23,725 bases of DNA from Chara braunii. Its lineage: Eukaryota > Streptophyta > Charophyceae > Charales > Characeae. The position numbers and the translations under genes were made by a program. Shown here piece by piece: positions 9,186 through 19,453 of the stretch. Positions within the stretch are counted from its first letter, which is position 1. Every line of letters starts with the position of its first letter. The stretch covers positions 1,135,783 through 1,159,507 of the forward strand of contig BFEA01000440.1 of assembly GCA_003427395.1 (NCBI GenBank), given 5' to 3'. A model generated the notes under the pieces. It was not told where the DNA came from, searched no databases, and was given only the letters and a program-made list of their open reading frames with translations.

Positions 9186-9600
9186 GGTAAATATTGACCG
9201 AGCAACTGATCGAATGTTTGGACGAATGATACTTGAGTACGGTTTGAACGCTTGATTAAGTGTTGCTTGACTGCTGGCCAAATGCTGAGATGGCTGCAGA
9301 TTGTTGAGTGCTTAGACAGACCTATCCCATTTCGATAGGAGCATGGGCTGATTAATGTCAGTCTCTGTTCAAGATGGCAGTAACCAAGTGTTTGTCCAGT
9401 TCAGACTGAGATCAAACGCTACCGGAATGATAGGGTACTGAGTACCGTTTACCTGATAACACGGTGCCGTGTGAAAGGATGCAGTCAAATTGAAAGATGC
9501 TTGCAAATCAGGTAAACTAACGAAGTCTTTGAATAGCCGGATTTGAGCACAACTACACTCTCTCGGATTCCGCCCTAACAAGGTGCGCAGGGCATCACAA
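9186..9600 (-). repeat. Flank of leader-ORF family, copy 3
   Basis: ATTGACCGAG near 9191 and the segment GATGGCTGCAGATTGTTGAG near 9288 correspond to ATTGACCGAG at 13446 and AGGTTGCAGATCGTTGAG near 13533. The right part matches the 8360-8395 segment. It lacks the coding part of the family. It is a third, partial copy of the same dispersed repeat. Confidence 0.5.
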
Positions 9601-11842
9601 TGACGTTTTCACCTCTCGTACTTTCCCCTTGTTTCTGCAAAGGTACTCGTCTACGACTTCCGAGCAAGGAGACTTGAGGAACCTACTGAAGGAGTCTGAT
9701 TATAATATCCAACAATTTTCTTAGTTTTCAATATCTGCCTCAGAAGAGATTACCAATGATTGATTGGCAACCAAAGTAATTAACCAGGTGAACCAACCAT
9801 AATTGAGTTATAGGGAGAGAACCGTCCCTCTTTACATTACCAAATGTAAGAGACAGTGTACCACCAAGTGGTGCACTGAATACAACTGTCAGCAAAGACT
9901 TCTCCGAGTAACACCCATGTAGCATTATGCATTGGGGTAAGGCTACGTTTCGAGTCGTGAACCATGGAGATGAGATAAACTGGCTTATCTCAAAACAAAG
10001 TTAACACTGTTTGCAGAGGTCTCCAACCTCGTACTGAGTGTGAGGTCTCGCCCAGGTTAAGTCCCACTGCTTTCTTTCCATCGTTTCCCGACAATAATTG
10101 ATGGTTAACCAACGACCTCTGCTCAAGTTTCGTTCAGTACGAACCGGCGGCAAGTTGTATTTAACCAACCACTCAAGTAACTCACAATGCTCTGGTTATC
10201 TCATGCCACGTTAGCGCCACGATCAATGGCTCTAACTCATCAGACTTGAACAAAGAGTGCTTTGCTCATCAGCGAGATTATATTTTACCAGAGTGTAACA
10301 CTCACTTTAGTATCTGTCCGTGGGTGCCGCCAAGCATAGTGGACCATAGTGATTGCCCACATACAATGTTGACCACTAATAATTTCCCCTTCTTATTCTA
10401 CCACCTCGCTAGGAGTTCCCTTAGGTTATACCGTCAAAATCTCAAGAGCAGTATTTCTAGTAACTTTCCCTGAACTTGGTTAGCATACACAGTACCATTG
10501 GTTTGAGTGTTTCGCCCGCTTTCAACGCTCGAGTCGCGTTTCGATCGTAACCAAGTTAAACCCTTCCCTTAGAGGGAGAGGGTTCTCATTCTCTTACGGT
10601 GTACTATACTGTAAAAAGGTTTTGATTCAGCTCCTATAAGCCCGATCAGTTAAAGCTTCAACTTGCTTCTCTTTCTTTTCACACAAAATGATTGGCTTTC
10701 TAGGGTCTGATGACTTAGTAAAGCATCCTTACAAGACCTGTTTGAATGACGATCTGGTCATAATCTGCTTAGTTGGGAGCACATCCACTACTTTCCAGGT
10801 TTTCCCCAGAAAACTACAATGAAAGCCCAGGCAAAATTCAGAGTCCTTCAATTAACTTCGAACTTGAGATCGCCAGTCCCTAGGGAGCAAAAGTTTGACA
10901 AGGAGGTAAGTCACTTTTCTCATCGCTGTTTTCGTCTTCCCATTTACTGACCCATGTACCAGGGGATCAAAAGAGAAAATTTCGAAGAGACAAAATCCGG
11001 GTCTCCGAAAACACTTTCTCATCAATCAACACGCTTACAGTTCGCTTACTTTCACGTCGACTGGACGACACCTGTAATTCACCCAGCCACGCTCCAAGCA
11101 TGAAAACGAGATGATGATTAATAGATAACAGGCTTAAAAGGAAAAAACAGTAATGATTCAGCGGTCGGTGATCAGAACAGCAGCGCAACCGCATCTATAT
11201 CGTCAATAAGAAACAGATAGGCCATGCATGCAGACCTCAATAAACGTCTGGGAGTATATTCCCACTAGAAAAACCGAGAGCCCTCCTCTTCTTCTGATGA
11301 CTGAACCGATCACAAGACACTCTGCTTGATTTAGAAGCCAACAAGCAGTGTCACTTATCTGTTGCTTCAAGTCCGCTATCTGCGGGCACTTCAGCAGTCT
11401 ACCCTTATCATACCCTCTTCACCCATTAGCATACTTACTAACTAAGACTTCACTATTTCCTAACCATTATGCAGGTTATTAATCTTTCCAATTCAACCGT
11501 AGCAACTCAAATAGAGAGGTCAGGGGTACGAGAAACAACCTGGAAAAACGTCTACAAATTTGTCCTTACCATTGTTTACCGCACTTCCATCAACTCACTT
11601 TTTCTCTGTACCGTTGTAAGCGAGATCCTAGCGCGTACGTACGTGAGAAGGTCAACCAAAGAGTTTTTTATCATCATGTTCTCCTCCAGTCCTACACGCA
11701 CACGGACATGATTGAAAACCACCTCCGGTCTGAGTTTTATCATACACGATTTCGAGCGCCTCTTCTCGGCTAACCATACCATGATAACGAAGGGGAACGC
11801 GAGTAACTCGGTGGAGTAAAGATACTGACGGCGAGGCTGAGT

Positions 11843-11850
11843 TGACGTCA
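11843..11850. promoter_or_regulatory. TGACGTCA (CRE-like) palindrome
   Basis: An exact 8-bp TGACGTCA inside TTGACGTCAA. This is the classical binding site of bZIP proteins of the CREB/ATF and plant TGA/HY5-like type. No adjacent gene is recognised, so regulatory use is speculative. Confidence 0.25.
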
Positions 11851-12304
11851 ACAAATAAGTCCAAGATTCGAGTCTTCAGGCAGACTCCCCTCTCTCTTGG
11901 ATTCTCTCCTTCTCCCTTTTTTAAATTGATCCGCTTACCCCCCTTTTCGGAAGCTCATCGACGCACATTATCATACAAGTCTCTCCCCCTTTTCGATCTT
12001 GGGCGCGATTCGTCACGTGCTTTGTTGTCACCACATTTCCCACACACGATCATTGCTAAGAGGGAATACAGTCCAACATGACTCGTAACTTCTACCTCCT
12101 TTCTTTGCACGCACGCAATGACCAGCGCATTGTCACGTAAGTGGCGCACAAGGCGCACAATATGGGCCTTCCTAATCTTCTTAGTCTGCTCATTTTTTTG
12201 AACCGCACCCGTTGTCGCACTTTTTCCAGTCGGGCCCCTTCAGGCGACCAGAAAGCCAATAGACTGTCACGCAGGGTTTGGATGATGATTGCAATAAATA
12301 AAAT

Positions 12305-12320
12305 AAATTAATTAATTAAT
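12305..12320. repeat. AATT microsatellite
   Basis: Four AATT units, preceded by AAATA-type repeats from about 12291. A simple-sequence repeat with no coding role. Confidence 0.85.
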
Positions 12321-12703
12321 GCAAATCCCTTCCTGTTGTGTGCGTCCGGCTTCGAGCAAGACCCTTCAATTGTGGTCTTCGTCGGTCCCCGGTCTTAGGA
12401 ATCTTTTATTTTGATTCGGAACAGCAAAGAATCATGCAAATAATAATCATGGAACTTCGGTGTGTCATGCGTGTGTTAGTGTTGTCGATTCACTAATTCT
12501 GAGAATTGTGAAAGAATCATCAAAGAACGCAATCATCAAGCAAAGCAATGCAAGAAGCAAGACTGACTGACTCGAGCAGTGACAAGGTTAAGTGAGGGAA
12601 GAATAAGAACTCATAATAGTCTCAGGAAGTACACATGTAGAGAGCATGGCCAACACCAATCAAGAGTCCTCACTCATCCCTCTGAATCCCCACACTCAAT
12701 CTC

Positions 12704-13444
12704 TTATTTTGTTGTCAGTCGTTTGGGCCTTCTGCCATTTCTCCGTACTCTCTGAGGCTGTGGTCTCTCGATGTAGAGCCACCTGAAACCTACAAGCTTC
12801 GAACACCTCCATCCAAGTCTCATGATACGAAAATCAACCATAGCACAGAAGTCCTCACGAAGTGTGAGAAGATATGGTCGAGAGAAAATCCCTCGTCTGA
12901 GATGTTGAAAATCTGAGGGCTCAGTCTCTGCCTCATAATCGATCACTGCTGGAGAAATGTACCTCCTTGCCAGATCCACCAGGTTACCCCAACAAGAGTC
13001 GTCTGTGAGAGTGAAGGGTACTGGAGGCATAAGATAGTCTAAGTAGAGCTTTGGGCCGAAGTTGCGGATCAAGTTAGTACCACCTCCATCACGTTCCTTC
13101 TCTCTCTCTTCAAGGTACTTGGTTGCTGCAATCTTGACTGAGTCAAAGTGCTCATGGGTTTCCTTGCCCTTCTTTACATAGGATCTCAAGTCATAAATAG
13201 TGGCGCCGACGAAACTGGTGAGGACGACGAAGACTGACAAATCTTCTCGCCTGAAACAGACTGCACTTAGATATTGATACTGAAAGGCATCCTTAAGAGC
13301 AATCTGATTAAGGTTGGTCAAGATTGCCCTGCTGATAGAGGATGGCTGAACTGTACTCATATGCAGCAGTGGGTTTAATGGTTGATCCAACGTCTTTGTG
13401 GGGAAACACTGCTCTTCTGAAAACTGATCTCCTAAGGCAAGCAA
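12704..13444 (-). CDS. Unknown ORF of a repeat-associated family, longest copy
   Basis: A 246-codon open frame, the longest plausible one in the window apart from the broken gag. The frame is open from a stop at about 13498, but the first ATG is only at residue 29 (HMSTVQ), so the start is uncertain. It contains NLNQIALKDAFQYQYLSAVC, then VFVVLTSFVGATIYDLRSYV, a Lys/Glu-rich helix and a C terminus rich in Arg and Lys (RPQPQRVRRNGRRPKRLTTK). I do not recognise a domain. Fragments of related protein lie at 8100-8235 and 7100-7786, the latter directly upstream of a retroelement gag, so this is probably an accessory or leader ORF of that retroelement family rather than a host gene. No gag follows it here. 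Confidence 0.45.
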   Translation of the reverse strand: MLALGDQFSEEQCFPTKTLDQPLNPLLHMSTVQPSSISRAILTNLNQIALKDAFQYQYLSAVCFRREDLSVFVVLTSFVGATIYDLRSYVKKGKETHEHFDSVKIAATKYLEEREKERDGGGTNLIRNFGPKLYLDYLMPPVPFTLTDDSCWGNLVDLARRYISPAVIDYEAETEPSDFQHLRRGIFSRPYLLTLREDFCAMVDFRIMRLGWRCSKLVGFRWLYIERPQPQRVRRNGRRPKRLTTK

Positions 13445-13600
13445 AATTGACCGAGTGCTGATTGACCGACGGTTGAATGCTGCTGGAATAATAAATCACT
13501 AAACATTGGTCACTCAATGGCGGACTGCTGGGAAGGTTGCAGATCGTTGAGTGTTTTTCTTCTTCATAAGATTCTGATAGGGCCTCTGATTTGACCGTGC
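13445..13600 (-). repeat. Flank of leader-ORF family, copy 4
   Basis: Resembles 9186-9345 in order and wording (ATTGACCGAG, then GCAGAT(C/T)GTTGAGTG, then a GAT(A/T)GG segment). It lies directly upstream of the 12704-13444 ORF and supports treating ORF plus flank as one dispersed unit. Confidence 0.45.
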
Positions 13601-15850
13601 GAGCCGAGTAGAACGATTATGCTGATTGTCTCACTGACCAAATTCCGATAACATTCAGCGTACTTTGATTGAAGTCTATCATCCAACTAAATGGGGTGTT
13701 GTTTCTCACATCCATTCCTCTGAATGATGCAATACAATTAATCCCGTCGTCTTCTCACTCTTGTTTATTCACTTTAATTACGCCACACACTACCGCTAGC
13801 TAGGCGCTCTCTTTTTATTCTCACTGTTTGCTGTTGGCAACTTATCTTGCTCGATCCACAGGCTCTACAAAGGAAAAGGTGTTATGCAATTGCCCAACCG
13901 ATCCGTAGAAGTAGAAAGTATACTCAATGAATTCTTGCCTTCCACTAGCTTTACTGCACTTTCTCTCATTAGTTTCCAGACTTGTTGGATGTGTTTGATT
14001 GCCTTCTCCTCCCATTCGTCTCTCTTGTCTCAATGGAGGGCGCAGGTCATTCTCAAAGTTGCTTTTGCCCCCCCCATAATTTCTCTGAAGGCTCTACCTC
14101 TGGCATGAGACTGATATGCACAGGGGGATATGGCCAACTCCCAATCAAACTCCTGCGCGACTAGCAACAAGTTTTAAGTGACCTACAATGTTTTTTTTCT
14201 TTTACTGGCGCGATCATTTTTCTCCGTTTCGGTATCACAATGCATGGACGCTCAGAAAACCTTTGACTGAGCACGATCCCACTTTCTGTTGTACTCTCCT
14301 ACTAGGTCTAGCTGAGGTGAATGAGTTTGAAATGGAAGTCTGACTACACATACTCATCCTGAGTATTTTACTACTGAGGTTTGAATAGACAGCCCGTGCT
14401 AAACTAGCTGGGTCCACGTAAGAGTTTCTTCCCTGAGATGTCAGCCGATAAGCGATGGAGCACTGGATCTGTTTAAACAGGGAGTGGGACCCAACCACTT
14501 TTGTTCAATCAAAGCCCCAATTGATTTAAATTTTCATACACATCAGATACTACCTCTCAAAAGTCGACTTGTCGGGACTTTACCCGAATGGGGTACCAAA
14601 CTCTCGTGCATTAATCCCACCAGCATGTTGAGCAGCCCAACTCGATCCGCCCAGGACACGCAAACTTCGAAAGTGAGTACTTAGATTATGGTTTTTCGTT
14701 TCAAAACACGGGATGGCACCTGAGGCGAACTTTCACTTTGTTGATTAAGATCAAACTGAGCCCCTCGGATATACCCCATGAAAATTGATAAACGTTTTTC
14801 CAGTGTCTATAACTTTGTTGAGTCCCGAACACAAACCCGGAACCATTTTTCGTCAGACCACGACTCTGAGCATTGATTATAGTAGTCTCGGGCCAAGCAC
14901 AGTACTGAGACATTACCCGCAGCAGATTCTATTCAGGCATAACACCCAAACACAGAAGTGATTTTGTCATTCCACGAAGTAGCTCCAGTCATGTTACGAG
15001 GACCATTCGTAATAACGAGAAACGGGTAGTGGGTAACACCTAATCACCGTCCATTAGAAATTTGACCAACAGATAAGCGACTCTCCTCTGTACGCGACGT
15101 TTCTTACCCATCAAACGGATAATCAAGAACAGAGAAAACAACCCGCTCATTCATCATGTGACCCCCAATTTTTACTAGTATTTGTACCCATCATCTTTTT
15201 GTCACTACTAGTCTTTGCACTCCCACACTCTACCTGAAGGTCATCTGGCGAGAGCTTAGTTAGCATTTCCCCATCAAGGAGTGCTACCAAGCTCGTCTGT
15301 TTTGACTTAGTAGGCTAGATCACGAAAGGGTGCATGAGTACTTCGTACAACAACACATAAGAAGGCACTAAGTAGAGAGACAAAGTAAGGACAACCGCGC
15401 AATCGTAGAGATCAGATTAATGGTTGGCGTCATTAAAAACTTTGTATACCCATTGGTTTGACCATGTATCCCAACCAGCAGTGGAACGTCTCCACCTTCC
15501 AAGCGAGAGCATATTCTGTCCGGCTTACTAAGTCGAAACGTCAGAACACTTAAATGGTGAGGACTTACCTTACTAATATTGATACGTAAGACTGACCCTC
15601 TGTGATGGATACCACAAAGTTCACACTCAACGCGTTATTCCGAGTCCGCTGGGCTACTTACTCGGAGCAGGCCATCAATGAACCTGGATCCACGTTCGCA
15701 CCACCATACATCAGTGATACAGACGACACGGCAGATAAACACGCTATTAGGAAAATAGCGCAATTGTAACAGGCCAGTGCTTTAATTTGCAATATTGGCT
15801 CGAATAGGTGCAACTCTCACTCTGCCTGCAGTGACCTTACTAATTCATCG
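13601..15850. other. No gene recognised
   Basis: Only short open frames without motifs on both strands (for example 14498-14235 and 14913-14701, minus). A C8 run sits near 14069. I see no RNA gene and no repeat copy of the families described elsewhere in this window. Confidence 0.35.
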
Positions 15851-17866
15851 TTGAGTCAACTCCTCCGCAAGGGTGAGAACGACAGAAAGAAAATTCACAA
15901 TCCAGAAAATGCCAAGGAGTTTAGCACGATTGGCGCCATGTGCGCTCACACACGGCAGCTGGAGGACGAAAACCTGGTTTCCTCTCAAAGTGTATGTTGG
16001 TGGTACCCTAGTGGCTCGTTCTCCTGCTTCGTCACACGTGAGTCGAGTTAGTGCGCGCAGGGAGAACAGGCCGAGTCCGTGAATCAGGTGACGTCAACCC
16101 ACNCAAGCGTGCTCAGTCCCCCACTCGGCGCCCTCGTGCTAAAGTGATGACATCAACTAAACTGCCTTCTCACACGGATTCCCCTACTCAAACCTGACTT
16201 CCCCTTTTCCTCCATCCAACCACAATGTTTGCTCACTTCCTACAGTCGCCTTGAAATCTCGATCGTCGCAAGCTGACCCAGACCAAGAGTCAGTGTCATC
16301 AATGGTGATCCGCATGCACGCCACCTGCAAGCGATTTGTGTCAGTCCGACTTCCTTTTCCTTGCACACTGGACGAGGCGGCGTTCTTACCATCCTAGCCC
16401 TCTCTCAGACTAATCGCCCCTGTCAGTAGCGTCGTGTCAGGCGAGATGACGTCAATCGTGATAAGCAACCTCACATCTTCCACACCTCCCTCTTACTCGT
16501 AACCACTCGCCCTTCCATTCTCCCGCCTTCTCGTGTTGACCCTCACGTCTTGCAACCTAGTGACCCTGACCGCTTTTCCTATTCACTTCTATGACATATG
16601 GAGCTTCCCCACTCACACGAGGGCTAGCACGACATTTCGCTGATCAAGCACCAGCTGATCTGAGCGAGCGCGCAGACCCTCGTTCTTTCCTTTGCCTGTT
16701 TGAGAGGACTGCAGGGGTGGACTCCGCTCTGTGGACTTACATCTGCGTGGGCATGGTAGACGAGGTCGTGGACTGGTCGAGGGCGTGTGCCTGGAAAAAC
16801 CCAATGGCTTTCATGCGTTATGAGAGCCTAGTCCCTCCAATCGTGACTGACTCTCCCTCGCTCTCGGTCTTCACACGTGTTCCCTTGCCCTAACTTCCTG
16901 GACGCAGAAGTCAAGTCGACGTCAGCGTCCTGAGCATGCCTGTTGTACTCGCCGTCACAGGGGGCCACCTCACTCACTTGTAACTGCCTCTTGCCCTCTC
17001 ATTTCTGATGAGAACTGGCCTCCGGGTTGTCCTCTACGCTCTCTCCGCCACTGCTCCAGCCCATGGAAAGACATGGTCTGCGCATCGCTGGCCTCGGAAT
17101 CTGCCTCAGAGTCCCAGTCCAGTTCCTGCTGTTCCCTCTCGGTCGTGCTCGTGGAGGTTTCCTCTTCATGGTAAGTAACCATTACTTTTAAGCTCGCTGT
17201 CACTCAATCCCTTCTGAACCTCGGCTCGGCTCGGTCACGAGCCTCCGTAATTACACCCTGAACCTTTACATCCTCCCTCATCTCCTGCTCTTTCCCTCAG
17301 TAGACATTAATTTTCAGCTTAGCCATCCCGTCACTTTTACTGAAGCTCAAGCAGGCATCCACTGTAGCTCCTTCTTCACGCATAGGCTCCCAACTCCAGT
17401 AAAACCTCAAATGCGCTGACCTATAGCCAAAAAGGTCATTCCTACGTGCCATAGCCGCCCGCTTGATGAGCTGAGATCGGTGCTCTGCACTAGCGCACGC
17501 AGACTGCCCACTTCACTCGAGGGCCGAGACTGAGCCGTCCCGGAATAGCGACAGTCTAACGCCCCGAGCATTAGCAGGCTGACTACCACACACCCCCTTC
17601 AACACTTACCTCTCACACCTCAGCTTGCCAGTACACAGCGCGACAAAGTCGCCCATACACTCGCAGCCCGAAGCTCGGCTCCCCCTTTCTTTTATAGGAT
17701 CGTTTTCTATCGCGATCCCTTCTAAACGCGGGTACTTTTCACACCAAGTATTCTAATTTCCTATGAATCTTGAATTAGTGATTTATGATGATTTTAACAA
17801 GAAAGGAAAATGCGAAGCAGGATATCAAACAATCGCGTCTCCGTTTTTGAAGTGACTGCAGACTTG
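15851..17866. other. GC-rising stretch without a recognised gene; a few CRE-like sites
   Basis: Contains a 100-codon open frame on the plus strand (16591-16893) of no recognisable family. The opposite strand is also partly open, as expected from GC-rich DNA. Three CRE-like elements cluster at 16089-16454. One isolated N lies at 16103. Confidence 0.3.
16089..16454. promoter_or_regulatory. Cluster of TGACGTCA-type sites
   Basis: Exact TGACGTCA palindromes at 16089-16096 and 16447-16454, with a one-mismatch TGACATCA at 16148-16155. CGACGTCA follows at 16917-16924. An exact 8-mer is expected about once per 65 kb, so three exact copies in this window (counting 11843) is more than chance suggests. 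Without an adjacent gene, a promoter role is only a guess. Confidence 0.3.
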
Positions 17867-17966
17867 ACGCTATGGTCCCATAACGGGATCCCAACGGCGA
17901 ACTCTTCTTTTTCAAAACATACCGTCGGCCCACCTCTATTGGGTACCCGTGTCTGATGGCAAGGAC

Positions 17967-18003
17967 GGGGCTTATGACCTTTCCTTGGAGGGTAATAAGC
18001 CTC
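17967..18003 (+). other. Strong potential RNA hairpin
   Basis: GGGGCTTAT (17967-17975) pairs with ATAAGCCTC (17995-18003), nine pairs including one G-T. Inside, CCTTTCC and GGAGGG can form a second helix. A CCCC/GGGG hairpin follows near 18026-18039. Hairpins this stable and this close together suggest a structured RNA, but I cannot match it to SRP, RNase P/MRP, telomerase or a spliceosomal RNA. Confidence 0.45.
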
Positions 18004-18162
18004 CTACCAATGTGGCCGCGGGTCGCCCCTCTTTCGGGGTCCCAGTACGCGGCGCTCAACCGAGCAGTTCATCCACATACGATATACGAGGGGTCAGCCA
18101 GCTTAGGCCGTTAGGCCGTAGACCACAGTTTGAGCTCGAAATTCGAACCGTTGTCGGTGCGA

Positions 18163-18180
18163 ATACCCTTACAAGGGTAT
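18163..18180. other. Perfect 8-bp inverted repeat with 2-base loop
   Basis: ATACCCTT, then AC, then AAGGGTAT. As RNA the innermost pairs could not all form. As DNA it is a near-palindrome and a possible protein-binding site. It lies about 160 bases after the hairpin at 17967-18003. Confidence 0.5.
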
Positions 18181-18880
18181 CCGCCCTGGTTTTTGGAGGC
18201 GACAAAAAATAGTCAAGGTTAAAGTTTAAGTATACCGCGCTAGGCGCGACCGCATCTGTAATTTACATTGACTGGCTGGTTGACTTGAGTAGAGAGTGCG
18301 TGGGCGCGCAGGTTTAGGGGGCGCGTGATTCTTTTCCGATGTTGATCATAAAGCCGACCGGATATCGGTCGTTTTGTCTAATAATATTATTAATACTTAT
18401 TTATATTTGATTAAGCGGGAATTAGGGGTATTTTCGGTTGGTGGTATGTTTGACCGAGACCTTCGCACGTGCGGAGAACGACCTCGACGACGGCATCGGC
18501 GGCGATGGCGCGATTTCTTGCGGGGAACGGAGATGGCGCGCAGGGCCATTATGGCCCGGTATGAGCAAGCTGGCGCGGACCCTGGGAGCCGCACAGCCGG
18601 TTTGTTGGCCCATAGCGCCGCGCCGCACTGCCTTGTGTGGTACTCGGCGGGTGCTTGTCTCAGGCTTGGGCATAGCCCTATAGGTTACAACAGAGGACTG
18701 TTATTACAGAGGTTCACGGGTCAAGGCCAGCGGGCGTCGGCACGGCGGCAACAGAGTAGCGTGAGGCGAAAGCCTGAGGGGTTGAGGGCCTGTGGGGCTA
18801 TCCCCCTCGGTTTTGTTTACGGACGCGGCAGCGGGCCCGATCCGTGGGACTGACGAGGCGCCAGGAGCCCCGCTGTTCCT
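18181..18880. other. GC-rich stretch, no gene recognised
   Basis: Several overlapping open frames in both strands reflect base composition. A small AGGC-GAAA-GCCT hairpin with a GNRA tetraloop lies at 18764-18775. The surrounding sequence (ACAGAG then CACGGG and GGCCAGCG) loosely recalls RNase P/MRP conserved regions, but I could not assemble the required set of conserved motifs and do not call it. Confidence 0.25.
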
Positions 18881-18882
18881 AT

Positions 18883-18935
18883 TTTTATTTTATTTTTATT
18901 TTACTTCCTTTTTTTTTTTTTTCTGTTTTATTTAC
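18883..18935. repeat. T-rich tract with T14 run
   Basis: TTTTATTTTA-type repeats run into an uninterrupted run of 14 T (18909-18922). It could end a Pol III transcript or be the A-tail of a minus-strand retrosequence. Nothing identifiable lies next to it to decide. Confidence 0.6.
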
Positions 18936-19142
18936 CTCATCCCGTTCGGGGACGCGGGCCAGCATGAGGGTACGTTATATTCACGGGATTGCCTGAAATG
19001 CAGCGGCAAGTAGTTTTCGTGGCCGCATCGAACTTAGCCGTTGTAATGTTTTGGGGAACTCCCTAACAGCCATATTCGTGCTTAAGCCTCCAACAAGGGA
19101 ACATGCGGGGGATGTAACCATCAGCAGGTGCGATACCCGCTA

Positions 19143-19165
19143 CGGCAGGTGGGCGGTACCTGCCG
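19143..19165 (+). other. Perfect 8-bp hairpin
   Basis: CGGCAGGT (19143-19150) and ACCTGCCG (19158-19165) pair perfectly around a seven-base loop. It lies about 180 bases upstream of the U6-like sequence. Confidence 0.55.
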
Positions 19166-19250
19166 GGGGTCAGCCGATAGCATCAGGACTGAGTCTCTTT
19201 GATGGGCCAGTCGTTGTGCTTCCGGAGGGTGGAGGCTGTGTGAGGCGCTG

Positions 19251-19279
19251 GAATCCGGCCTCGAAAGGAGGCCAGATTC
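19251..19279 (+). other. Long stable hairpin
   Basis: GAATC and GATTC, then a C-A mismatch, then GGCCTC and GAGGCC, close a GAAAG loop. That is eleven Watson-Crick pairs with one mismatch, the most stable small hairpin I found in the window. Together with the hairpin at 19143-19165 it suggests a structured RNA ahead of the U6-like sequence, of unknown class. Confidence 0.55.
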
Positions 19280-19339
19280 GCGGAGGGGTTAGGGCCGCTC
19301 GGATACCAAGAGGACGCGGGGCGCTGCCTCGGTCAAAAA

Positions 19340-19447
19340 GTCCTTCGGGACATCCCTTAAAGTTGGAACTATACAGAGAAGATTAGCACGGCCCCCGCGC
19401 TCGCAAAAAGGTATAAGTGGCGAGGTGGCCCGGGCCCCGCGGTTATC
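19340..19447 (+). ncRNA. U6 snRNA-like sequence, divergent 3' half
   Basis: The start GTCC-TTCG-GGAC (19340-19351) is the U6 5' stem-loop with a UUCG tetraloop, one pair shorter than usual. It is followed by ATCCCTTAAAGTTGGAACTA, then ATACAGAGAAGATTAGCA. The ACAGAGA box (19373-19379), which pairs with the 5' splice site, and the AGC triad (19385-19387) are intact, and GGCCCC follows. After GCGC the sequence stops matching the conserved U6 internal stem-loop and 3' end. The distance from GTCC to the T6 run is 108 bases, the normal U6 length. There is no clear TATA box about 30 bases upstream. It is either a very divergent U6, or a U6 5' half fused to other sequence (retro-chimera). U6 ancestry of the first half is close to certain. 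Function is not. Confidence 0.75.
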
Positions 19448-19453
19448 TTTTTT
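19448..19453 (+). terminator. T6 run, possible Pol III terminator
   Basis: Six T in an otherwise GC-rich neighbourhood, exactly where a full-length U6 of about 108 bases would end. RNA polymerase III terminates at runs of four or more T on the non-template strand. The call depends on the U6-like sequence being transcribed. Confidence 0.45.

Larger units (their letters stand above)
9601..12703. other. Long stretch without a recognisable gene
   Basis: Only short open frames (under 95 codons) in either strand, none with a motif I recognise. I saw no tRNA, rRNA or transposase signature. It contains one TGACGTCA palindrome at 11843, a GTACGTACGT stretch near 11635 and an AATT microsatellite at 12305. 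It may be decayed repeats or intergenic DNA. Confidence 0.35.

Noticed and set aside
16591-16893. A 100-codon plus-strand frame as a gene
   Set aside because: It has no recognisable motif, and the opposite strand is open over part of it. Composition alone explains it.
18135-18165. tRNA T-loop, from a TTCGAA word followed by ACC
   Set aside because: The neighbouring bases cannot form the five-pair T stem or an acceptor stem on either strand.
18700-18850. RNase P or MRP RNA, from ACAGAG and GGCCAGCG words
   Set aside because: The universally conserved regions could not be found in the right order. Resemblance is limited to short words.
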